NCBI RefSeq assembly: GCF_047496725.1
Contig: NW_027328673.1
Span: forward strand, 1 to 64,000
Direction of reading: 5' to 3'
Length of the DNA: 64,000 bases
Source: Anoplolepis gracilipes
Taxonomy: Eukaryota > Arthropoda > Insecta > Hymenoptera > Formicidae
Shown: positions 22,738-34,278 of the stretch, piece after piece
How the letters are laid out: each line of letters starts with the position of its first letter
How positions within the stretch are numbered: the stretch's first letter is position 1
Translations under genes and position numbers: made by a program
Notes under the pieces: generated by a model
Seen by the model: the letters and a program-made list of their open reading frames with translations, nothing else
Database searches by the model: none
What the model was told of the DNA's origin: nothing

Positions 22738-22939
22738 ATACGCTCTATTTTATAGGTTCATAAAGCGCTCAAAATTTTTTAATTTTGATTTTCTCGCGAA
22801 TGGTTGAGAAGTGCATCTTATCCCTTTACCCAATACAACTTGACATGATGACCTATCGTTACAATGAGTTTCATTGAAATCGATTGGTATCACATCGTAG
22901 GATCCCCTTGTTAGTTGAATATTATAAATATATTTAAGA

Positions 22940-23880
22940 AAAGTAAACTCCTTTTTTTAATTGAGATACTTCTACACCCAGACAGACATCTCCGAGATCC
23001 CTGATCACAAAAATCTTGGCAATTCTTTCCTTTAAACATCTGGTAGAAATATCATCACAGAAAGCAATAAGAATATCGTTCACGTAAATGAGTAAGATAG
23101 TATATTTCTTTTTATCGAAGTATACGCATGAGTTGCCGTTGATTGGAGTCAGAACTCTCTTAGGATGTCAAGTCCTATGTGCCATTACCCATCAATCTGA
23201 CAAAGACAAGATTTTTATTTAATCTGCAAATTTTGTCATTTTGAACATTTCTTCGGCCTTCTTGATAAGTGTAACGTTGATCACAATCAGTCACGACTAT
23301 TTGTTCGAACATTTCTTGAAGCATGTCCGATTTCTCCATATACATTAATACATCCATTGTATCGTTTAGATAAGCAGTTATGATGTCAAGCTGTGTGACT
23401 TTATTTAAGAGCTACAACTATGAGTATCCTTAGTAAATTGAGTCTCGCGACTAGGACAAATGCATGACTTTACTTAAGAGCTACAACCATGAGTATCCTT
23501 AGTGAATTGAGTCTCGTGACTAAGACGAATATGTTATGGAAGTCGATGCCCAGATGTTGAAGAAAACCCTTTGCGACCACCCGGGTCGTCCTTCGCTCAA
23601 GTTCCTCATTAGCCATAAATTTATTTTTAGGACGGTACAACATTCGATCACTCTCTTGTTGTTGGGTCTGTCAGCCAGCTTTTATATGTCGTTGTTTCTG
23701 AGAGATTTGATCTTATTATATACAACCTTTCGCCATTCGTCTCTAGATCTGAAACAGTCTGAAAAAATAGTATTTCTAATGCACTCATTGCGAATTCCGC
23801 GTCAAATCATGTCAGATTATCATCAATATCATCTTCCTCGGATAACAAATTTCCCTCGGTAGTTATGGGTTTGTTTGGAA
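22940..23880 (-). pseudogene. Copia reverse transcriptase remnant
   Basis: The - strand shows KGFLQHLGID-type sequence near 23.55 kb, YMEKSDMLQEMFEQI (about 23340), DKICRLNKNLVFVR (about 23215), then TILLIYVNDILIAF at about 23060-23100 and IAKIFVIRDLGDVCLGVEVS at about 22960-23010. The catalytic YVDD box reads YVND. A 65-70 bp tandem duplication (23397-23530) disrupts the palm. Ends at the DDE transposon insertion. Confidence 0.7.
23397..23530. repeat. Tandem duplication inside Copia RT
   Basis: Two copies of about 65 bp (core TAAGAGCTACAACNATGAGT, then ATTGAGTCTCG) spaced 69 bp apart with about seven differences. Confidence 0.85.
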
Positions 23881-24402
23881 GTTGAGTGGAACTCTTTATG
23901 TGATATAACTTTGCAGAATGACCGCGTTTTCCAATGAGTATTTTCGTAAACGTCTTAGTCCACGTAGCTAACTCATCCTTGCTAATATCGTCATCTTTGC
24001 TGTTTGATAATTAAAAATTGGCATTATATTTCATTCTAATATCCTCTACTAAGTCGGGCAGCTGATGATCGATCATCGATTGATCATCGATTCTATCATT
24101 GTTGGCGATATCAATTTCCGAAACAGGTTCTCGAAGAGCTTGTCTCTCATTAATGATTTTGGCGCACGAAAAGTTTTTGTAATAATTGTGGATGTCGAAT
24201 TTATCTAGGAATTTTACGTCTTTTGCGACGGCAATCTTGCAATTTTTTGAGAACTAAGGCCGCGAGCACACACAAAAAAATTTAAGCATAAGATTTAAAA
24301 TCTAATAACTTCAACCATACGGAATTTTCAGCGCTGCTTACGTTTCAAAATGGCTGCTTAAGATCTTGATCGTGATTGGTCGATTTGTTTACTGTTCACG
24401 TC

Positions 24403-25450
24403 TTATAGCTTAAGTTTTTTGTGCACTTTTAACCTTACTTTTGTAGGTATCCGCATAACTGATAAAAATATCTTTGACAGCTCCGGCTTTAAATTTTTCT
24501 TTGTTTGAATTCTTGTTGAAGACGAGTCGAATGATCGAAAATAACTAATATTAAACTTTTTTTTATTTAAAAAATATTTTAGTATTTTGCCTAAAAAATT
24601 TTTTGGTCTAAACTTTTGGTGATGCAGCGATTTCATATAATTTGTATTAATGACCAGCCTAAAAACATTCAGAATAGCCGGATTGGCAAGCAAGTAAGGA
24701 GGCATTCTGATCAGTGTTCTGTTTCTTCGTTTAATAACTTATTACATATGTCTAAAATATTAACTGCTCTGAATTTTGATCAGGAGTGTGCGACGTTGTG
24801 TATAGTTAACCATTGTTAAATTCTCCTTTAAAACTTGATCCATGATAGAGTTTTCAGAATTTCTTTCCGTTATCTGAATGAAAAGCTTTTCTTTTACTCC
24901 GAAATCATTTAATTTTCGATGAAATTTTTTAATTCTACTTTATTGCTTCATCTTTAGTCCTTAAGAAGTAGATTTTTATTCTTTAAGTAGATTTGTTGTC
25001 GATGAGTATCATGAAATAATGCGCGCCTTCCATCGAGCTGGTTTGCATTGGCTCGCAGAGAATACACAATCTCGAGCCAAAATTGAGATCTGCTAAAGAT
25101 AGGAAACAGAAATGGAAAATTACTGAGTTTTTGCATATCTTGCAATTTGAGATATCAGAGAGATTCTTGATTTTGAATTCAGAGGCGATTAATATTTTAG
25201 ACATATGTAATAAGTTCTTCAGATTCAGATGGCCAAGACACTTGTGCTAAATTTTGATATTGGACCGTTTCTTTTGTGTAACTATATGTTTGCTTGTTGG
25301 ACGGACATTTAGAATATATAAATTTCCGTGGCTCTTGATGATAAACTTAATTCTGTTGCAATCTCGTACGGATGCCCAGTTCGAATTAAATACAATTTTA
25401 TAACCTTTGTTCATGATTTTCGCTATAGACAATAAGTTGTCCGGTTGTAG
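24403..25450 (-). pseudogene. Copia pre-integrase/integrase remnant
   Basis: From right to left on the - strand: LLSIAKIMNKGYKIVFNSN and KSHGNLYILNV, HKCLGHLNLKNLLHMSK (HHCC-type pre-integrase zinc region), then GPMQTSSMEG-like CEPMQTSSMEGAHYFMILID of the integrase core start, and near 24.7 kb NRTLIRMPPYLLANPAILN, which resembles the E.NRT...AR segment that follows the core. Several frame changes and stops separate these. This is the usual Copia pol order. Confidence 0.65.
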
Positions 25451-25584
25451 TTCTGAAAGAAGAACCCCTCCGATTAGGATGAGTTTTTGTAGGTGATATT
25501 GTTATAATATCTAGAGATTATTTATCAAGGTCCTACTTTCGGGTTATTTAATTTTGTGGTAAAAATGCCGAATAGGGATCCAGC

Positions 25585-25830
25585 CCCTTGACCTTGACAT
25601 ATGTTGTCAATGTCATGACCTTGAGTAACATTTAAAAGATTTTAGCCATCGCTCGTTGTTCATTAAAAAGTTATTAACAAAAAAGTGGAAAAATATTCAC
25701 ATAAGGTCAACTATTTCAGAAGTTAATAACCTTGACATATATTGTCAAGGTCACTGTTCTGAGTAACGTTTAAAAGGTTTTAGCTGTCGCTCGTTGTTTG
25801 TTAGAAAGTTATAAACAAAAAATGTTTTAT
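25585..25830 (-). repeat. Dispersed TCAAGGTCA module, copies 2 and 3 in tandem
   Basis: Two inverse-orientation copies: CCTTGACATATGTTGTCAAT...CGCTCGTTGTTCATTAAAAA (25585-25690) and CCTTGACATATATTGTCAAG...GTCGCTCGTTGTTTGTTAGA (25725-25830). Confidence 0.8.
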
Positions 25831-25884
25831 TTCGAAAGGCCATAATTATTGTATTTGTTGCTTTATCTTGATATATATTTTCAA

Positions 25885-26300
25885 TATTTTTATAATCACA
25901 CACACACACACGCACGTACGCACGCACGCACGCACGCACGCACACACATATACACACGCACGCACACACATACACACACGCACACACATACACGCATGCA
26001 CGCACACACATGGGGGGTAGCAAGGGGGGGTTTGGCCCCCCCACCCGCACATCCACCTTGTCCACCTCGCTTCGCATGTTTTATACGTTGCAAAACAAAG
26101 CAAAGTTCACATGGGTTTGCAACTTTCTACGCGAAGTAAGATGGACGGGGTGGGTGCGGGAGGGGAAATCGAAAGCCCCCCTTGCGTGTGTGTATGTTAT
26201 AAAAATATTAAAAATATATATTTAATTTAGTTTAGGTTTTTTTGTTTGTATTTTTTTAACTATTGAAAACCCACATGTGAGACCTTGACAGATTGTCTTA
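25885..26300. repeat. CA/CG microsatellite plus dispersed repeat
   Basis: 25895-26010 is CACACG/CACGCA simple sequence. 26095-26190 repeats the TTCACATGGGTTTGCAACTT block of 17.96 kb. Open frames here arise from the simple repeat. Confidence 0.75.
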
Positions 26301-26545
26301 ATATAATTTCTTGAAACTACTTGTTAAAGTTCATCAAAATCAGAGGGAATCCCCTTTCGGAACAACACCCAAAAGTTCGACATCCTCTTTCCTATCTGCT
26401 GAATTAGTTGCATTGTTAGCATTTTAATTTTTTAATTTGATATCGTTCTGCATGTATACAAATTTGGTCATCATTCAAGCATCTTTGTAAATAAATAAAT
26501 GATAAATATGATATGTATCTCCTGTCAAGACACATTAGTTCACAT

Positions 26546-26728
26546 TCATGTTTCTGAAAAGAGTAGATGATGAATAATGGACGATCTCTGCGAATAATTC
26601 TCCATCTCTATATTATTTGCTTTTTCGGTATCTTGCTTCTTTCTCTTACGATAGTCGACTTGTATATGTCCGGTGATTTTGCAGAAAGAACATTTGAATA
26701 ATATCTTTGTATCGGCTTTACTGCACAA
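26546..26728 (-). pseudogene. Copia gag, zinc-knuckle fragment
   Basis: A 60-codon frame with FKCSFCKITGHIQVDYRKRK. It fits the CX2CX4HX4C nucleocapsid knuckle of Copia gag except that the last Cys reads Tyr (D-Y in place of D-C), so zinc binding is likely lost. The rest of gag is not recognisable. Confidence 0.65.
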
Positions 26729-27024
26729 TATTGATATGTTCTGTTGAATTTCGCGTTTAGTTTATGCTTATGTCATGATAAGCGAGTATTGCTGTTTCGT
26801 TGCTTATTGTTCTTATTTTATATTTCGTACTCTTATATAATCTTTACTTTTAATTGCTTAGTATGTCGCAAGATTTAATCGCATCTAAAATTCTCAAAAT
26901 TACTTGATTATAAATAAACATTATATAAAGAAAATCTTCATTTATTTATTGGATATCCATTAGTTTTAATTTGTCAGCGACATCAAAAAATTGAGCAATG
27001 TGTCCTTTTACACCTAGGATGATA

Positions 27025-27480
27025 TTACACAGAGTTTCTATATAAAGTCTGTCCCCAACCCTATATTTCGGATACGGTTCAAAATTTCGAAAAATCGAAA
27101 CACATGTTTGATTATTTCGAGGAGCTACTCTTTTAAGGGAATCGGAGAGATTATTCCCTTAAGAGGGTTCAAGGGGAACAACGTCTCTTGAAAATTTTAA
27201 ATGAAACCCTCTTTTTTATTGCATATTCTTATAGCTTATCTCAAGAGCTTTTCAAAACACAATAATAAAATATTTTTTTGTGAAGAACTTTTCGCGTTAT
27301 GAGACTTGAGGAGGAGGGCGTTTCTTTTGAACCCTCTTAGGAGAGCAACCTCTTTGACCCTTTTAAAAAAGTAGCTCTTCAAAATAATCAAATACGTGTT
27401 TCGCGATTTTTCGAAATTTTGAACAATTTCGAGATATAGAGGTGAGGACAAACTTTATACAAACCCTGTATATAAATCCA
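27025..27480. mobile_element. Inverted-repeat element with shared internal block
   Basis: 27040-27170 pairs with 27360-27475 (TTCAAAATTTCGAAAAATCG on the outside; AAGAGGGTTCAA inside). The right end is AACCCTGTATA, the left degenerate (AGTCTGTCCCC). The centre (27200-27310) contains TTTTTTATTGCATATTCTTA and the following AGCTTATCTCAAGAGCTTTT, shared with 7.85 kb and, inverted, 43.6 kb. No gene. Confidence 0.65.
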
Positions 27481-29735
27481 TGTATATGCGTGTGGATATA
27501 AACGTGCGCGCGCGCGCGCGCGTGTGTGTGTGTATTCTTGTTGATCTTTCGAAAAAATGGTTTAACTTAAAAGATATTTTATTTTTAAAAAGCATTCTAG
27601 AAAATAAAGCGCTGTAACGTTTTCTTAGTGAGAAGAGTTGTGTTGAAAAATATTTTTAACGTGAAATTCTACATTGATTTGCGATTCTCTAGCAAATCGA
27701 AATCTAGTTTACATCGATACTTTTGATGCAAAACAAGACATATAATTCACATAGTTTGCAACTTCTCAAAGAGAGGTTTATTTTATATCGACACATGTAT
27801 TTGGACGAAACAAGGCCTATGATTGTATCTATAGTTTCACAATAATTTTATAATTTTCTGCGCATAAGGAAGTTTATTGCGCGTTCGGTACTCTCAATAT
27901 GAAACGAAGTCGTGTAGTTATAAGGAAGAAGATAGTAATAGTGGATCATTTGTCATTTTAAACAAAACATCTAATTTTAAACATAATTATTACATCAATA
28001 GTGTTAGCAAATATCTTTTATCATGTATTATTAATAATTAAAAAACAATTTGTTCATAAAGAGAAAGTACAAAAATTTTTGCTAACTCATTGCAAAATGT
28101 AACTTTTGGAGAATGGAGTAAAAATATGAAACATTCAAATAAATAAAAGCAAAATTCTCATTTTTTAGTTAAACCTTTTATTATTAAAACACTCATTTTA
28201 TTAATTTTTTTTAATTTAAAAGAAAATATTATATTTTAAAAATAAACATTAAAAAACTGCCTTTAGAAATTATAAAAAGTAGACTTAGGTGTTGTGCTCA
28301 TAGCCGCTATGAAAGGGACTTTTTGGGGTTTTATCCGACCAAAGAATTAGAACCATGCACTAAACGGAAACACTTCGTACTTTTAAAAGAGTATGTTTCA
28401 TCGAAGTTTTACACAGACTTACATCACTTTATGTTAGATATTCGCGGTTATAATGTTCGGTCGCGATACGTGCGAAGTGTATGACAATTAAGAACGACGA
28501 CGACCACGATGCTTCTCGCGATCAGTTTATATATCGATAATTTAATTGAGGGAGAATGCGGTGACCCTGATGTCTCGTGCTCCGCGGTTCTTTCTGATAT
28601 TTAGCTTCGGCACTCCTGACTGTGACCTGCTTTCTTTTCGTCACGTCTTACTTTGTTTTATTATCTTTCCTTGTTTGATTTCTTGTATAATCTTTTTTTA
28701 TTAATTTAAGGTTCCCTAATTTTATTAATTAAGGTTTCTTAATAACTTAAGTTTAGTTGCTTTTCTTTGCTTTATATTTAAGAGTTTTAAATTAAGTCGC
28801 TCTGCGTTAGCTCTGCAACACTTTTCTTAAACTTTGTTACTTCATCTATTCTTGCTTTGGTTTTGTATAATATTTACTTTTACTTTTAGTATCTTTTATT
28901 ATTAGTTCGGTCGGGTTACCACAGTTCAAATTGCTATTTTTTATTTACTTTTAATATTATCTTTTATAAACATAAGTTACAAAACCATCAGGTTTACATC
29001 TGCACTATACATAAGTATTTTTGACACATGACACATTAAACTCAAAGCTTTTCCAATTTTAATTTCTTGAATTGTAAATGTTATATATTATATATTACTC
29101 TCAACGCTATTTTCCAATGAATCTCAACACAGGAAAATTATTTTCGAATATCTAACTTTGCCATTTTGAAGTTGTCCGGAATTTTGATTCCGATGCAATG
29201 TTAGTGCAGTAAATTGGATGATGATATAATCAATTTCTTTTTATTAGCAAATCGTTACAAAGGCTGACCATTAACTTCTTTTCTTTTTCTCCTATTCAGA
29301 TTGCGCACTTCTACCAACTTATTGTTAGTACATAGTTATCACCAGTATATAGAGGACATCAACTTAAGACAAATAGTTACTAACGATATACAAAGTGCGC
29401 CAATTTAAAGACTAAATAGAAGTTAAGCTTACTATCCGACACACACTACAGATAATGTTAGTTTATCTATATTATTTAACAATAATAATAAGAACAAATT
29501 AAAAATTTTTTTTATCAAACAAAAAATTTAATGATTAAAAAACACAACTTGTTCTCACGATTGTGATATTGTACTTTCTAAAATGGAACCTCGTAATGGT
29601 AATTATACTGATTACAGTTCTAAAAATCATGTCCTGTTTCATGTTTTCGTCCTTTTCTATATCGGTTTATGTAAGTTTTTAAGTAAAGAGAAATCTTATT
29701 CTTGTATCTATTATGGAACTTTATTGTCATAAATC
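27481..29735. other. Intronic stretch, no gene recognised
   Basis: A GC/GT simple repeat at 27505-27532. 28270-28640 is less AT-rich and could be a retroelement fragment or promoter, but shows no motif I can name. The rest is AT-rich. Confidence 0.4.
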
Positions 29736-30133
29736 TCGTTTCGCATTGAAAAAAATTATCTACCATTTTGCAATTTTCGCAATAGTTAATGAGATATTAA
29801 TAATAAGAGATCAGCCAATCGGTAGGAGCGCGCAGCACAAAGAAGTCTCCCACTGTTACTTGATACTAGACGCGCCGACGAAGCGTGTGTGCCTCTTCAG
29901 GTTGTCAATGCAGAGCGTTCCTCCCACCGCTTCGTCGGTGCGCCTAGTATCAAGTAACACTAGGAGACTTCTTCGTGCCGTGCGCTCCTGCCGGGCGCCG
30001 ATTGGCTGACCTCTTATAGTTAATATCTCATTAACTATTGCGAAAATTGCAAAATAGTAGATAATTTTTTTACTCAAAATTAACCTACTCCTGCACCTGA
30101 CGGGTGGTTCGCGAATTATGGGACACCCTGTAT
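29736..30133. mobile_element. CAGGGTGTCC-type palindromic element, left end lost
   Basis: Arms pair from ATTATCTACCATTTTGCAAT (about 29755) inward to TACTTGATACTAGACGCGCC, with the inverse ending GGGACACCCTGTATA at 30133. The left arm lacks the terminal CAGGGTGTCC. The inner TTACTTGATACTAGGCGCGC block is shared with the 45.4-kb element, so both belong to one subfamily. Confidence 0.8.
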
Positions 30134-31065
30134 ATTAAAGTAACACACTCTTAAAACAGGCATGTGAACGTAACACTTGTTTTATTTTTTATTAAAAAGA
30201 TAATTTTTTTATTACGCGTACTACACAAGAAGGTTTAAAGTTTTATTTAGTTAATTTTCTAACAGAATCTGATATGAGCAAAGATTGAAACTAGTAGCTA
30301 CGAAAATCATTCTGTTATGAAGAGCGATACAAATATTACGAGAGGCATATTGCATGTGTTTTATAACACATATATTGGTACCCAAAAGCTTGTATTAATC
30401 TTGTCGTCATTATTCTCAGTGGTTAGGATTTAATTACATTCTAATTTATATATATACATTACATATACAGAATTTTAAACATAAAACAACGTCATACACG
30501 TGGATAATACATGTATATACATATATTTCAAATTTGCGGCATTTGACACGTATAAAAGAAATAAAAAATAATTTTTTATACTTGTGGTAAATCAAATATC
30601 GATTTTTTTTTGTATTTTTAATATAATGATGAATAATATATTCTTATTATGATAACATTTACTTAAAATGTTTTTTTCATATTTTACATAGTTAAAAATT
30701 GTTGTGCCTCGAGGTGTAAGGCACGGGATTTGTCGGGATCATTCGCCGGGAAGTCTTAGGATGTGGGGCGTAGCGCAATGACTTTTATTCACAGCGATAG
30801 TTTTATATTGAACTCTTACTTTATTAAACTCTCAAAAACATATCTTGTTGTCAAATTGTCACTTACTCTTAACTAATATCGTTTAGCTATTCTCTGCAAC
30901 GGTTGTACAATAATTTGACTCTGAATTTAATATTCGTGACTGATTAACTATTCGACTGCTCGATGCAGTTACTATTAGTTCGATCCTTGATTTACGACTG
31001 CTCAATGCAGTTATTATTATTCAGAAATCTAGTTCGCGACTGCCTGTGACGATTGTTAATCGTTT
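30134..31065. other. Unassigned intronic stretch
   Basis: AT-rich to 30710, then GTTGTGCCTCGAGGTGTAAG and less AT-rich sequence with two GACTGCTCAATGCAGTTA-like repeats (about 30955 and 31000). No coding content recognised. Confidence 0.4.
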
Positions 31066-31251
31066 TGACAAGGAGTGGGTACGAACTGCAAAATCGCTTT
31101 TCGAATGAAATATATACCATTCGATAGGGGAGATTGAGAGTAGTAAAAGTGTAAGAGGGTTTGAGTGAATGGGCCTCCGTTTCCGCGAAATTTGCATGTA
31201 AAGTTGAGCATTCGACCAGCAGTATGTTAACCACCGTAGCAACTTTAAAAA

Positions 31252-31345
31252 AGCGTGTAGCGAAGTGGTTGGGCAGACTAAGACACGCGCGTTACTCTTT
31301 TTATCTCCGCGGCCGATGAATGATCGGGGCTCGAATCCGCTGCTG
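31252..31345 (+). other. tRNA-like segment, left arm
   Basis: A-box-like TAGCGAAGTGGTTGG (31259-31273) and B-box GGCTCGAATCC (31327-31337), about 58 nt apart, longer than a class I tRNA and closer to class II (Ser/Leu) tRNAs or a tRNA-derived SINE head. Stems do not close cleanly. Confidence 0.5.
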
Positions 31346-31879
31346 AGTTATTTTTTATCTCTATAATTTTTTTTTATATCTTTACTTGTCCTTAATATTT
31401 TTTGTGACACAAAATATTAATATGCTATTAATACATTAATGAATGCATATTATATATATAATAAAAGTAACAAAATTACATATGTCTTATTATTCATTTA
31501 GTGTGAACATATTATAATATTGTTGATACAAATTCAGATACGAATTGACCAGTAAAAATACCTACTAGTAAATAAAAATATTTCTTTATATTTTGAACGT
31601 CAAGGCACAACCAAATCGAATCTTTTGTATGTTTGTTTAAATAGAGATGTTATTATAAAACTGATATCTGCATTTCATTGTTAATATGCGCAGATGCATT
31701 TTATGATGCAATTGTTAAGTCCTTTGTTCCATGCGTCTTTCGATCAGAGTTCTTACGAATATCGATCAGTGAGGAAGCCTCCGTTTATTCTTTGGTCATT
31801 CGTATGAATTTGTATCTACAATATTGTAACATGTTTACAATAAATAAATAAAAAACATATATAATTTTGTTATTTTTAA

Positions 31880-31896
31880 TATATATATATATATGT

Positions 31897-31955
<59 letters not shown>
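31880..31955. repeat. (TA)n microsatellite
   Basis: Nearly pure TA in the loop of the palindrome. Confidence 0.95.
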
Positions 31956-32069
31956 TAATTAATGTATTAATAGCATATTAATATTTTATTATTAATATTT
32001 TGTGTCACAAAAAATATTAAAAACAAGTAAAGTTGTAAAAATAAAATTATAGGAGTAACAAAAAAGTCG

Positions 32070-32166
32070 GTACGCAGCGGATTCGAATCTCGATCGTTCG
32101 CCGGCCGCGGAGGTAAAAAGAGTAACGCGCGCGCCTTAGTCTGCCCAACTACTGCGCTCCACGCTT
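32070..32166 (-). other. tRNA-like segment, right arm
   Basis: The inverse copy: A-box-like GGAGCGCAGTAGTTGGGCAG at the 32160 end, B-box GATTCGAATCC at about 32079-32089 (- strand). The two arms differ at several positions in the boxes yet both keep a recognisable TTCGAATCC or CTCGAATCC. Confidence 0.5.
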
Positions 32167-32360
32167 TGTTAAAGTTGTCTCCAATAGTTAACGTACCGCT
32201 GATCGAATATTCAACTTTACATGCAAATTTCTCGGAAACGAAGGCCCATTCACTCAAATGCTCTTACACTTTTACTATCCTCAACCTCACCTATCGAATG
32301 ATATATGTTTCATTCGAAAAGCGATTTCGCTGTTCGTACCCACTCCTTGTGAGTGACGAC

Positions 32361-33059
32361 TGCCCGTCGCTTAATTGCAACAGGGGGTTTTATTACGAAT
32401 TGCACGCCTTTCGGAGAGGATTCCTTAGCAATATGACCAGTCAAATATATCCGAGTCAAGTGCAGGCGAGGAAGTTCAAAGTTAAAGTTCCTCGCTTGCA
32501 CTTTTTGCAATTCAGCGACACCTTTTCGGTACATCTTCGAGAGCGCTTTCCAATCTCGCGTTCGCGCTCGGCCTTGGGCGCGCGTGGCTCGCTATGACAG
32601 CAGCTGGCGCGATTATCGCTTCGGTCGCGGTGCATTCCTGCATCGTTTCTTACCGTTTTATATTATCATATATATATTTATATAGTATATAGCCTTTTCA
32701 GGGGCTATAACAAAATTATGACGAAAAATATTTTTTTAGTAATTGAAAAAACTTCCAGTAATTGTTTCCCAAACTATATTAAGTTTGTTTATACTTTTTT
32801 CAATATTCCTTTAAAGCATATAAAGTTATAACTACACTTCCAATAAAAAAAAATAATATGAAAAAAATAATTTTGGATGCTTATACTACTGTAGCTCTAC
32901 AAATTACTAATTAATATTTTTAAAAAATATTAAAAAAAAGAACTAATAAATGTTTGAAAATTAAACAATAAAAAAATTTTGAACATTTATTATAACGTTT
33001 ATTAAATCATTTATTTATTGTAACATTTTTTTTATAAAAAAAGCTAATGGGCTCTCAAT
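32361..33059. other. Unassigned intronic stretch
   Basis: 32400-32650 is GC-richer with a short inverted repeat GGCGAGGAAGTTCAAAG / CTTTAACTTCCTC-like pair near 32465-32500; the remainder is AT-rich. No gene recognised. Confidence 0.4.
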
Positions 33060-34165
33060 TCAGAGATAAATTAATCAAAAAAGGGCTTTAAGAATCGAAC
33101 GCAAGATGTAAGAGAGTAAATAAAAACACTTTAAGAGTGAGATCTCTTACAATTACTTGATTACATTAGATACGGTTCCCTAGCGGTCTACGGACGGGAT
33201 CCGATAGCGTACAATGCTAATTGGCCAGTAAACATTAGGACCTTCTGGCTAACCGTGCTGGTTACTCTAGGCATCGGTGAATATGGTTGTGTGCTATCGA
33301 GATGTGTGCTAACGGAATTCTTCCGTGATCTACACTGTTAAAATGCATACTCAAATACACTCCCAAATGCAACGTTATAATGTCGAGATTAAAAAATACC
33401 AAAAAGCCGAAAAGAGACCCATCATAATCACAAGTATACGAGACAATGCGCATACAACAGGAACGTCCAAATTACCCACATTCGGAATAGTCACGTTCGT
33501 TTTACACACATTCGGAATGACCACAGAAAATATTGCACGAAGTTCAAAATAGCCACGTTCATTTTGCTCACGTTCGAAATGGCGAGATTAAAAAATACCA
33601 AGAAGCCAAAAGGAGACTCGTCACAATCACAAGTATATGAGACAATGCGCACACAATTGTCTCGCACCGAGTCAGACAGGATTAATCCTTACTCTCCCTT
33701 TTTTATGAGAGTCGAGTTTTATTACTGATAAGTAGCTTCTGACTTCCGATCTTATGGTCTTCACTTATGCATTTGACTCGGTGCGAAACGGTTGTTAGCG
33801 AGTGGATACAACTTGCCCACGTTCGAAATAGCCACCTCCTTCTTGGTATTTTTTAATCTCGCTGTTATAACGTTGCATTTAGGTGTATTCGAGTATGCAC
33901 CTCTACATTTTTAATGGTGCAGTGGTAAGCTGTTAAGGAACTCACTATATCTAATGTAATCACGCAATTGTAAAGGACCTCACTGTTAATTTATTTACTA
34001 TTTTTTATGTATTATGTATCGCTCAATATGTATTTATATATCACTGAGAATGGTCTGAAGAGTGATTGAAACGTCTGAATAAATTTGAATTTTTTTTCTT
34101 TAAACTGTGTTATTATTTACGCTCCTACATCTTGCGTTCAGCTCTTAAAGCCTTTCTTTATTAAT
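33060..34165. mobile_element. Inverted-repeat element containing 15-bp minisatellite units
   Basis: The outer arms (GGCTTTAAGAATCGAACGCA near 33086 and its inverse near 34130) and inner arms (CAACGTTATAATGTCGAGAT near 33370, inverse near 33870) pair with gaps. Inside are units of the CCACGTTCGAAAT minisatellite seen at 17.7 kb, and a direct repeat of about 75 bp (33378-33455 and 33583-33658) sharing GAGATTAAAAAATACCAA and GAGACAATGCGC. Ends about 110 bp before the M4 exon. Confidence 0.65.
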
Positions 34166-34278
34166 TTATTTTTTTAGAATTTTTGCACTAAACTTTGTAA
34201 TACAATTAATATAATCAATGTATATGTCTTAAGAAATTTCAAACCTAAGCATAATAACGAAAACTTTTTTCTTACAGC

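Larger units (their letters stand above)
21200..22910. mobile_element. DDE transposon with 0.35-kb inverted arms carrying Met-tRNA-like sequence
   Basis: Left end CAAGGGGACCTTACGACGTG, right end its inverse (CACATCGTAGGATCCCCTTG), flanked by TTA on both sides (21197-21199, 22911-22913). The arms pair over about 345 nt (21200-21540 with 22570-22910), including ATTTCAATGAAACTCATTGT. Each arm contains a tRNA-like segment (separate entries). The interior encodes part of a DDE transposase on the - strand. It interrupts the Copia element that continues from 22914. Confidence 0.75.
22914..26750 (-). mobile_element. Ty1/copia retrotransposon, degenerate
   Basis: The - strand encodes in order gag zinc knuckle (26.7 kb), GAG-pre-integrase and integrase (25.45-24.4 kb) and reverse transcriptase (23.9-22.94 kb), the Copia order. 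Every domain is broken by stops. Two dispersed modules and a CA-rich repeat (25585-26300) are inserted between gag and integrase, and a DDE transposon sits at its left edge. LTRs were not identified on either side. Confidence 0.75.
31066..32360. mobile_element. Palindromic element with tRNA-like arms
   Basis: 31066-31460 pairs with 31948-32360: GACAAGGAGTGGGTACGAAC at the outer end, a run through TTTGCATGTAAAGTTGA, and TTTTGTGACACAAAATATTA inside. The loop is AT-rich and ends in a (TA)n tract. Each arm carries a pol III-type tRNA-like segment. No protein gene. It sits in the last intron of the channel gene. Confidence 0.75.
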
